Source: CBDVAK01 sp965371945 (GTDB lineage Bacteria > Pseudomonadota > Gammaproteobacteria > Competibacterales > JAHEDQ01). Taken from it: a stretch of DNA of 13,346 bases. This document shows, in pieces, positions 1-5,952 of the stretch. The stretch lies in contig CBDVAK010000073.1 of NCBI GenBank assembly GCA_965371945.1, forward strand, positions 1 through 13,346, given 5' to 3'. The notes under the pieces were generated by a model, which was not told the DNA's origin, made no database searches, and saw only the letters and a list, made by a program, of their open reading frames with translations. The translations under genes were made by a program, and so were the position numbers. How positions within the stretch are numbered: position 1 is the stretch's first letter; each line of letters opens with the position of its first letter.

Positions 1-48
1 CGTGACGGCCAGCGCACGAAAGGCTGGGATCCTGTCGAGGTATTTTGA
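1..48 (+). CDS. possible 3' end of an upstream gene
   Basis: Frame 1 is open from the window edge and ends at TGA 46-48, giving a 15-residue tail finishing in GWDPVEVF. It reads like a natural C-terminus. It is too short to assign to a family, and frame 2 is also open (to a stop at 116-118), so this may be chance. No function is proposed. Confidence 0.2.
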   Translation, partial: RDGQRTKGWDPVEVF

Positions 49-137
49 GCTGACCCCGGAATCTTGCCGCCAGCCGTCGCACCCGCAATCATGGACTCCC
101 AAATTGTGAACTACTTCACAGAGATGCCCCCCGATAC

Positions 138-437
138 ATGCTATTGCTGACCAACGGTTCGTGATGCCGTTATACCCACGGCACGGAGGCCGAAATCGTA
201 GAACGCGCCCGGGATGGCTTCGTACCCATCATCAGTGAAGATCCCGGGTTCGTTGCCTACTATATCGTCGATGCCGGCGGCGGCACGGTGGCGACCATCA
301 GCATTTTTGAAGACAAGGCCGGTGCGGATGTCTCCAACACCATGGCCGCGGAATGGATACGCGAGAAGCTGTCGGAGCTGTTTTCCGGCAGCCCCGAGGT
401 CACCTCGGGAGAGGTTGTTCTCGAACGCAGGCGTTGA
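138..437 (+). pseudogene. ABM-like dimeric alpha-beta barrel protein, N-terminus broken by in-frame TGA
   Basis: The frame that ends at TGA 435-437 encodes a convincing small protein from 165 onward: RYTHGTEAEIVERARDGF, then PGFVAYYIVDAGGGTVATIS, then SIFEDKAGADVSN and AAEWI. That pattern is typical of small stand-alone proteins related to the antibiotic-biosynthesis-monooxygenase (ABM) fold, usually about 95-100 residues. The only in-frame ATG (138-140) gives MLLLTNGS and then meets TGA at 162-164. No ATG, GTG or TTG lies between that stop and the conserved core. The gene therefore looks disabled by a point stop, perhaps CGA to TGA, or by loss of its true 5' end. The fold assignment is recognition from memory and the biochemical role is unknown. 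Readthrough or a sequencing error remain possible. Confidence 0.55.
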
Positions 438-500
438 GGCCCACGCTGTTCCGAATTTGCGAACAAGGCCGCACAATCCGGCACGGGTGTGGATGCTGAC

Positions 501-506
501 TATACT
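501..506 (+). promoter_or_regulatory. candidate -10 element for the 535-3229 operon
   Basis: TATACT matches the sigma70 -10 consensus at 5 of 6 bases and lies 28 bases before the ATG at 535. The -35 position with 17-bp spacing (478-483, CCGGCA) is poor, so this would be a weak or activator-dependent promoter. A G-rich ribosome site (GGGGGGCGG, 524-532) precedes the ATG. Confidence 0.3.
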
Positions 507-534
507 CGGGTAAGACTTTTGACGGGGGGCGGAC

Positions 535-1917
535 ATGTCACAGTCTGACCGCAGCGTGGCTGCGTGGGCGCGATCGGTGTCGGTGCTGCGAGCCGGTTTG
601 CTGCTGTGGATGGCAGGGGTGTTGATCACACCCGTGGTATTGGCGCAGGAAGCGGGTGCCGCGCAACCGGGCGCGCAAAATGCCGATCTGGCCTTGGTTG
701 CAGTCGTGATCGGCATCGTCGTGCTGATCGGTATCGCTGTGTTCGTGCAGATACTGGTGCTGCAGCGCCGCTTCTTCAGCGCCTGCAAGGAATCGGGCGA
801 CCTGGAGCTGTATTCCCAGTCGCCTTTCGGGGTCCCCGCAGGCACCATCCGCTCGATTCTGGCGATGACGATCGTGTTCGCCTCCCTTGCCTATGTGTCG
901 TTGTCGATGCTTGGCGAGTTCAAGTTTCCTGAAATAATGGGCGGCATTCTGGGCACCGTGCTGGGATTCTATTTCGGTACCCGTTCTAGTGCCGGAGCCG
1001 CCAGGGACAAGTCGGTCGCGGCGGAACTGCAGCGCGAGAAGGCGGTGGAAGCGGTCAAGGAGAACAAGCTCACCGGACTGATGAACAAGGCCCGCGAGGG
1101 AGTTGGTATCGCCAAGATCCTTGCCCGCGTGCTGCCGGGATCTGTGGGCGCCAAGCTCGGCGAAGTGGCTGTATTGGCGGACAAGAGTTTGGCGGTCGCG
1201 GGTGGGTTGGCGGGAGCCGGCCAGACTGGCGAGGCCCTGGCCGAGGTGGGTAAGGCGGTCAGCGTACTGCAGCAGGACAGCCCGGTCAGAACGGTACTCA
1301 AGAGTGCGATGGGATCTTTCGGCAAGGTGGCCGGGGCGGTACCCGCGCTGGCAATAGTCGCAGTGGTGATCACGATCGGCGCGCGGTTGACGGGTGCGGC
1401 CTACGCGCGGTGGAAGTCCCGGGTTCTCGATGCCCCCTATACACCGGAGCTGTTCCCGGCCACGGTCATCGATGCGGCCGTGGCCATCAGCATCGTACGC
1501 CGTGCCCCGGTGTTCACCGAGGCTTTTGCCACGGAGCTTCAGGACGGCAACCGGAAGTATCTCAGGGACCTGGTTCGGGACGCCCTGCGTGACGATGCCC
1601 GGGCCGCGTTGTGGGCGCGTGATGACGTTGCCGGACGATTCGAGGATCTGCAACAGCTCGAGGTCGGTATCGAGCAGGTTCAGCGTGCCGCCATGACCGG
1701 GGAGGTACTCAAGGACGTCGCCCCCGAGTGGGTGGCGCCGGCGGGCGGCAGCAGTCAGCTTTTTGCTGCGATCGACAGCATCAATGGTGATGAAGAAGCA
1801 CAGCGCGATCTCGATACCATCGTGTTGATGGCCAGCCGTCTGGCTGGTGAGGGACAGCCAGTGGAAAGGATCTTCAAGGACGCCATCGAGGAAGTTAAAG
1901 CGGGGGCAGCCACATGA
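535..1917 (+). CDS. multi-pass membrane protein of unknown function
   Basis: This 460-residue protein begins with a signal-peptide-like or signal-anchor segment (residues 17-37, possible cleavage after VVLA before QEAG). A strongly hydrophobic helix follows at 51-77, then a helix at 106-126, a shorter Gly-rich one at 133-149 (GGILGTVLGFYFGTRS), and another at 268-288. The region 155-250 is Ala/Lys/Glu-rich and probably helical. The C-terminal 170 residues are soluble, charged and helix-prone. The stretch YSQSPFGVPAGTIRSILAM before the second helix looks like a conserved signature, but I cannot name the family. The stop TGA (1915-1917) overlaps the next ATG, so it is translationally coupled to a lipoprotein and then a muralytic enzyme. 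This suggests an envelope-spanning complex. A holin-like role is conceivable, but the protein is far larger than a typical holin. Confidence 0.85.
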   Translation: MSQSDRSVAAWARSVSVLRAGLLLWMAGVLITPVVLAQEAGAAQPGAQNADLALVAVVIGIVVLIGIAVFVQILVLQRRFFSACKESGDLELYSQSPFGVPAGTIRSILAMTIVFASLAYVSLSMLGEFKFPEIMGGILGTVLGFYFGTRSSAGAARDKSVAAELQREKAVEAVKENKLTGLMNKAREGVGIAKILARVLPGSVGAKLGEVAVLADKSLAVAGGLAGAGQTGEALAEVGKAVSVLQQDSPVRTVLKSAMGSFGKVAGAVPALAIVAVVITIGARLTGAAYARWKSRVLDAPYTPELFPATVIDAAVAISIVRRAPVFTEAFATELQDGNRKYLRDLVRDALRDDARAALWARDDVAGRFEDLQQLEVGIEQVQRAAMTGEVLKDVAPEWVAPAGGSSQLFAAIDSINGDEEAQRDLDTIVLMASRLAGEGQPVERIFKDAIEEVKAGAAT

Positions 1918-2285
1918 ACACCTTAAAAAGGGGACGTTACCCTTTTATACGTATCAGACAGGGGCTGTTGATCGCGATCCTGAGTGCGGTGCTGGCTGCT
2001 TGCGCGGTACAGAATATCCGCCAGCTGGATCGTTACAAGGGCTGGGCCGGTCAGGGCGATGATGCCAGTATCGCCGCGGACGGCTACTATGGTGCGACCG
2101 CGCGCCTTGCCGAGGCCACGCAGTTGTTGAGCACAGGCGGTGGCAATGACCGTGCCTGCGCATTGACGGATGAGGCGCGCTCACTGCTGACCAGCGCCCG
2201 GTCGCGTTCGGGCACGCTGGCGCCCAACATCGAGCAGACGCAGCGGCAGGTGGTCAGTAGCCAGGCAGCGGAGTGCGCGTCATGA
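1914..2285 (+). CDS. small lipoprotein
   Basis: A 123-residue protein with a type II signal peptide: basic residues in positions 5-15 (KRGR, RIR), a hydrophobic core from about 17 to 26, and the lipobox LAAC at 27-30 with Cys30 as the predicted lipidation site. The +2 residue is Ala, not Asp, which favours sorting to the outer membrane. The mature part is about 93 residues, polar and Ala/Gln-rich, probably helical, with two further Cys near residue 82 and the C-terminus. No domain is recognised. It starts with an ATGA overlap at the upstream gene and ends with another ATGA overlap into the transglycosylase gene, so all three proteins are likely made together. Its location between a membrane protein and a muralytic enzyme resembles an outer-membrane spanin position, but this is only inference. 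Confidence 0.8.
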   Translation: MNTLKRGRYPFIRIRQGLLIAILSAVLAACAVQNIRQLDRYKGWAGQGDDASIAADGYYGATARLAEATQLLSTGGGNDRACALTDEARSLLTSARSRSGTLAPNIEQTQRQVVSSQAAECAS

Positions 2286-3229
2286 TGGTTCTGACCCGCA
2301 GTCTGAAATTCCAGTTGCCGATGATGCGCGGCCGCGATGTGCTGGCGGTACAAAGACGCTTGCGGGCGCTGAATTTCAACGATGTCGGTCAGCCGGATGG
2401 AGTCTTCGGCCCCTCTACCGACGAGGCGGTCAGGGCGTTTCAGGCCAGCCATGGCCTCAAGGTAGATGGTATCGTCGGGCCCGTCGTGGCGGGTGAGTTG
2501 TTTGTGGATGACAGCACCACAGCGGTCACCGGGGTGGAGAACCCCTTGCTGGCACAGACCCGCCGCCTGTGCACATCCCACCGGCGCGTCGATGGCAGTG
2601 TGCGATGGTGTCTGACCGCAGCCGGCGTCTCCATAGACGATACCGCGCCAGAGGGTACCCCGGGTGAGCCGAAGACAGTCAAGCGGGTCTGGAACGACTA
2701 CGGTATTTCGATCCGCAAGTGGGGCCAGAATTTTGGGGTACCGGTGGAGCTCATTGTTGCCACCATCTGCACCGAGACCAGCGGTCGGGCTGAAGCGCGC
2801 CGCGAGGAGCCGGGCTATGTCAGCGACATGCAGACACCGCATCGGGTCTCGACCGGACTGATGCAGACCTTGATTTCAACTGCACGCGATACCTTGCGCA
2901 TCGATGGCATCGATACCGACTGGCTGCTGGTCCCCGACAACTCGATCCGTGCCGGTACCGCCTATATCGCCGCACAGGCGACCCGCACGCTGTTCGACCC
3001 ACCGGTGGTGGCCTGCGCCTACAACGCCGGTGGCGTATACAAAAACGACGGCGCCGAGAACCGCTGGCGCATGCGTCAGTATCCGATCGGCACCGGCCAC
3101 CACGCCGATCGCTACGTGAAGTGGTTCAACGATTGTTTCAAGGTGCTGGTTGAGGTTGAAAAAGCCGGTGCTCAGGCCATACGCGAACCCAGCTACTATG
3201 AGCTGCTCAAGCAGATCAAGCCTCGGTAG
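2282..3229 (+). CDS. peptidoglycan-binding lytic transglycosylase
   Basis: A 315-residue muralytic enzyme. Residues 15-72 match a PG_binding_1 repeat (RGRDVLAVQRRLRALNF, DGVFGPSTDEAVRAFQ, LKVDGIVG). Residues 140-285 form a lysozyme-like SLT domain: IVATICTETSG with probable catalytic Glu165, GLMQ at 192-195, and AYNAG at 246-250. Such enzymes cleave the MurNAc-GlcNAc bond with 1,6-anhydro product formation. I see no Sec signal or N-terminal membrane helix, so it would accumulate in the cytoplasm unless delivered by lysis or by a secretion or injection machine. ATG 2282 was chosen because it overlaps the lipoprotein stop (TGA 2283-2285) in the same ATGA arrangement as the previous gene pair. 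An in-frame GTG at 2273 is possible. The spike genes start 800 bp downstream on the same strand, so a role as a tail-associated or lysis enzyme is plausible. Confidence 0.9.
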   Translation: MMVLTRSLKFQLPMMRGRDVLAVQRRLRALNFNDVGQPDGVFGPSTDEAVRAFQASHGLKVDGIVGPVVAGELFVDDSTTAVTGVENPLLAQTRRLCTSHRRVDGSVRWCLTAAGVSIDDTAPEGTPGEPKTVKRVWNDYGISIRKWGQNFGVPVELIVATICTETSGRAEARREEPGYVSDMQTPHRVSTGLMQTLISTARDTLRIDGIDTDWLLVPDNSIRAGTAYIAAQATRTLFDPPVVACAYNAGGVYKNDGAENRWRMRQYPIGTGHHADRYVKWFNDCFKVLVEVEKAGAQAIREPSYYELLKQIKPR

Positions 3230-3266
3230 ATTGCGCTGACCTCGACGCTGTTCCCAACCGCCACGC

Positions 3267-3857
3267 CTACAGACTTTGCAGAAATGCCTCCAACTGAGGC
3301 AGGCGATCCTGACCCCAGAACCGCTGCTCACCGACGATATAGAATGGCGAACCGAACACCCCGGCAGCGATCGCGTCGGCGGCATTGCCCTGGTAGGCCG
3401 TTTCGGCCTGCGCCAGTTGGGGTGCGAGCTTGCCGGTATCGATGCCGCAGGCCGTCAGTACCGCGGCCACCGTTCGTTCATCGCCCACGTCACGCTGTTC
3501 GGACCACACGGCCCTGAGCAGGGCATGGCTCAGTGGTCCGGCGTCCATCCCCGCGGCCTGAGTGGCGATGATCGCTCTCGATGCCGGCATCTGCTCGGCA
3601 GGCCAGTGCGCGGGCTTGAGATTGATGGGGAGATCGTACCGGGCCGAGAAGCGCTGCAGTTCCTGGAGCCGGTACTCCTGCCGAGATCTGTGTCTTTTCG
3701 GTACCGGCACGCCACCGGTTTCGGCGAATACCGCGAAAATGTCCATGGGGCGGTAGCGTATCTGTGCTTCGCAGCGCTGCGCGACTTCCTCAAGGCGGGT
3801 TCCGGCCAGATAGGTGAACGGCGACAGGACCGAGAAATAGTAGTTTATGCGAGCCAC
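3267..3857 (-). CDS. 2-hydroxychromene-2-carboxylate isomerase family (DsbA/GST-kappa fold)
   Basis: About 196 residues. The N-terminus INYYFSVLSPFTYLAG carries the SPF/Y motif that holds the catalytic Ser of HCCA isomerases in place of the DsbA CxxC. Further signatures are IRYRPMDIFAVFAETGG, and near the end GVFGSPFYIVGEQRFWGQDRL, the cis-Pro strand and the conserved WGQDRL. The founding enzyme acts in naphthalene degradation with glutathione as cofactor, but most chromosomal homologues have unknown substrates. I chose GTG 3857 because the family normally starts right before the first strand (here MARINYYF) and GGGGAG lies 9 bases upstream. ATG 3896 would add 13 non-conserved residues and has no good ribosome site. 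It is convergent with the transglycosylase gene and divergent from the spike genes, with no obvious functional link to either. Confidence 0.85.
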   Translation of the reverse strand: MARINYYFSVLSPFTYLAGTRLEEVAQRCEAQIRYRPMDIFAVFAETGGVPVPKRHRSRQEYRLQELQRFSARYDLPINLKPAHWPAEQMPASRAIIATQAAGMDAGPLSHALLRAVWSEQRDVGDERTVAAVLTACGIDTGKLAPQLAQAETAYQGNAADAIAAGVFGSPFYIVGEQRFWGQDRLPQLEAFLQSL

Positions 3858-4027
3858 GATAAGGTGCTCCCCGTTGCTGGGTGGACTGCTGTCCATTCCA
3901 GAACTGTAGTCAACAAAGCGAGGAACGGGAAGGTTGTTGTGGTGCGGGTGTACGGTGTGGCAGGCAGATCTTGAAGGTGGGCCGGTAGTTTCCTATCTTT
4001 ACTGCAAGCGTTGCTACGGACACTACG

Positions 4028-5236
4028 ATGGTTGCTACTACGATCACACCGGCACTCGCCAACGCCCGGCCGGGCGTTGAAGTCGCTGACCGGGCGGCCG
4101 ATGCACTGGCCAGTGCGATGCTGTGGCTGCGTATCGAGCACGTGCTTGGCAGACCGGCATGGCTGGAGGTCAGTTTTGCGGTCCCCGCCGACCGCCAGGG
4201 GGAGTATTCCCCGGATGATTTCGCGCACTCGACTGGACTGGATCTGGGCAGCCGGCTGCGGGTGCACACAGCGCCAGATCGGTCTGTGGCGCTGTTCGAT
4301 GGCAAGGTCGTGGAGATCGAGTACCGCTATCCACACTCCGCCAGCCCACAACTGGCGGTGACGGCTGCAGACCCCATGCACCTGTGGTGTTTGCAGCGCA
4401 AGGTTCAGCAGTTCATAGACATGAGCGAACAGAATCTGTTGCAGATGCTGGCGGACGAGCGGGGCGCCACGCTCGATTATCGCGTCTCTGGTGCGATGCC
4501 GCGCTTCGCGACATTGACCCAGTTTCAGGAAAGTGACCTCGATCTGTTGCGAAGACTCGCCACCATGAGCGGCGCGGATTTCTGGTGGCAGGACGGTGGC
4601 CTGCAATGGCAGTCGCGCGATCTGGCATTGCACAGCAATATCACTGTGCGGTTGGGTGATGCCCTGCGCAGCTTCGCGGTCAGCCGTAATCTGGGTGGCC
4701 AGCTGACCCGGGTCGAGGCCACCGGTTGGGATGTGTCCTCCAAACGCGACGTGGCCGCTGCCACCGAGTACGACCGGGGCGATCGCCGCGAGCACGGCTC
4801 GGGTCCGGCCCGATACTCCGGGGCGCTCGGCGAGCGTAGTTTGTTACTTGCCAATGTCGCGGCGGACGACGGGCGCGCGCGTTGGTTGGCTGAATCGGCT
4901 TACCGGCAACACGCCGCCCGGTTCGTGCAGGCGCGGGGGGAGGTGGATGCCAGCCAGGTGTTGCAGACAGGCCGGAAGATCGAGGTTCGCGGCGTGGGTA
5001 AGTCCATGGAGGGTGATTACTATGTCACCGGCGTCGTGCATCGCTTCGATTCGGAACAGGGACTACGCACCGCGTTCAGCGCGGACCAACAGGCAGCCGA
5101 GAGCGCGAAGGAGAACCCGGATGACAACGAGGATCGACGAAGTGGACGCCAGAGTCGACGGCAGTCTCCGAGACCCCGCGGACCGATATCGCCGACCCGC
5201 ACCCGTATCCCCGGGCGCGGTGGGCGGGCAGGATGA
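4028..5236 (+). CDS. phage late control gpD-like spike hub protein (VgrG N-terminal half)
   Basis: A 402-residue protein resembling the gpD/gp27 hub that forms the N-terminal half of T6SS VgrG and of phage and extracellular contractile injection spikes. Supporting stretches are LWLRIEHVLGRPAWLEVSF (32-50), GSRLRVH (74-80), the DGKVVEIEYRYP strand (91-102), ATLTQFQESDLDLLRRLA with SGADFWWQDGGLQW (161-194), and near the end a VGKSMEGDYYVTGVVHRF module. The last 38 residues are Arg-, Pro- and Ser-rich, look unlike a folded domain, and are encoded in the same DNA as the first part of the next gene. The start has no strong ribosome site. The hub would trimerise and carry the OB/spike protein encoded next. 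No sheath, tube or baseplate wedge gene is in the window. Confidence 0.8.
   Translation: MVATTITPALANARPGVEVADRAADALASAMLWLRIEHVLGRPAWLEVSFAVPADRQGEYSPDDFAHSTGLDLGSRLRVHTAPDRSVALFDGKVVEIEYRYPHSASPQLAVTAADPMHLWCLQRKVQQFIDMSEQNLLQMLADERGATLDYRVSGAMPRFATLTQFQESDLDLLRRLATMSGADFWWQDGGLQWQSRDLALHSNITVRLGDALRSFAVSRNLGGQLTRVEATGWDVSSKRDVAAATEYDRGDRREHGSGPARYSGALGERSLLLANVAADDGRARWLAESAYRQHAARFVQARGEVDASQVLQTGRKIEVRGVGKSMEGDYYVTGVVHRFDSEQGLRTAFSADQQAAESAKENPDDNEDRRSGRQSRRQSPRPRGPISPTRTRIPGRGGRAG
5108..5113 (+). promoter_or_regulatory. ribosome-binding site fixing the gpV-like start
   Basis: AAGGAG sits 7 bases before ATG 5121, inside the 3' part of the hub gene. It identifies 5121 as the true start of the spike protein even though the frame is open further upstream to 4731. 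It also implies a 116-base overlap of the two genes. Confidence 0.7.
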
Positions 5237-5882
5237 TTCCGGCGCCATGCAGCGACCATTGCACGGGGTTCACACCGCACTGGTAACCGACAACCAGGAT
5301 CCTGCGCACACAGGGCGGGTACGGGTACGGTTTCCATGGCTATCCGATGACGTCGATCATGGCTTTCGGCCCTGGGCGCGTGTCGCCGCGCCGATGGCAG
5401 GCGACCGGCGCGGTCTCTGGTGCATGCCCGAGGTTGGAGACGAGGTGCTGGTGGCGTTCGAGGCCGGTGACGCTGAGCGGGCGTTCGTACTGGGATCGTT
5501 GTGGAACGGTGTCGATCGTCCCCCGGTGGACGCCGGTGACATAGCCGGGAACGACATCAAGACGCTCACCACCCGCTCCGGTACATCAATCACCATCGAC
5601 GACAGTCAGGGCGCGGAACGCATTGCACTGCGGACACCCGACGGTCAAAGCGTGGAGCTGGGTGTGGACGGAGGATTGCGCCTGCGCGGGCCGGGTGGCA
5701 ACGAGGTGGTGATCGATCAACTTGGCATTACCCTGAAAGGCACCAGTTTGAAGGTGGAAACTGCCAGCGTCACTTTTGATGCCGCGGTGGTGAAGGCCAG
5801 TGGCGCTGTCGAGGCCACCACACTGATCGTCGATAGCGTGGTCGCCAAGCGTTATACGCCGGGCGCCGGTAACATCTGGTAG
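5121..5882 (+). CDS. phage baseplate assembly protein V / gp5-like spike with beta-helix tip
   Basis: A 253-residue protein. Residues 48-130 are the OB-fold of gpV/gp5/VgrG: HTALVTDNQDPAHTGRVRVR, FPWLSDD, RPWARVAAPMAGDRRGLW, PEVGDEVLVAFEAGD and FVLGSLWNG. Residues 144-185 (NDIKTLTTRSGTSITIDDSQ, RTPDGQSVELG) match the strand that opens the triple beta-helix of VgrG. The rest is repetitive beta sequence ending in YTPGAGNIW. It is the C-terminal half of a VgrG-like spike encoded as a separate gene, and trimers should sit on the hub encoded just upstream. No effector domain follows the helix, and no PAAR-type tip protein is visible nearby. The first 40 residues are polar and probably disordered. 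Start 5121 is supported by AAGGAG at 7-base spacing. Confidence 0.85.
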   Translation: MTTRIDEVDARVDGSLRDPADRYRRPAPVSPGAVGGQDDSGAMQRPLHGVHTALVTDNQDPAHTGRVRVRFPWLSDDVDHGFRPWARVAAPMAGDRRGLWCMPEVGDEVLVAFEAGDAERAFVLGSLWNGVDRPPVDAGDIAGNDIKTLTTRSGTSITIDDSQGAERIALRTPDGQSVELGVDGGLRLRGPGGNEVVIDQLGITLKGTSLKVETASVTFDAAVVKASGAVEATTLIVDSVVAKRYTPGAGNIW

Positions 5883-5952
5883 ATTGCGCCGATCGCAGCC
5901 GCGGCCAAAACCTCTTAACGTGATGTAGGCGACCCGCCAGGTACAATCGACC

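Noticed and set aside
106..119. Small hairpin GTGAA-CTAC-TTCAC before the ABM-like remnant
   Set aside because: Five base pairs only with no poly-T tract or downstream context. Too weak to call a terminator or operator.
538..1653. Long minus-strand open frame of 371 codons opposite the membrane protein
   Set aside because: It is the antisense of a well supported gene, its product is rich in His, Arg and Gln without domain pattern, and it has no operon context. GC-rich codon bias explains the openness.
2087..2842. Minus-strand open frame of 251 codons across the lipoprotein and transglycosylase genes
   Set aside because: It is antisense to two coupled genes with clear lipobox and catalytic motifs, and the product shows no family features.
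3845..4795. Minus-strand open frame of 316 codons opposite the gpD-like gene
   Set aside because: It overlaps both the isomerase 5' end and the recognised hub gene. The sequence has no recognisable motifs.
3225..5889. GGTAGATTGCGC repeated at the stop codons of the transglycosylase (3225-3236) and the gpV-like gene (5878-5889)
   Set aside because: A 12-base identity with no extension or symmetry and no visible terminator. Could be chance.
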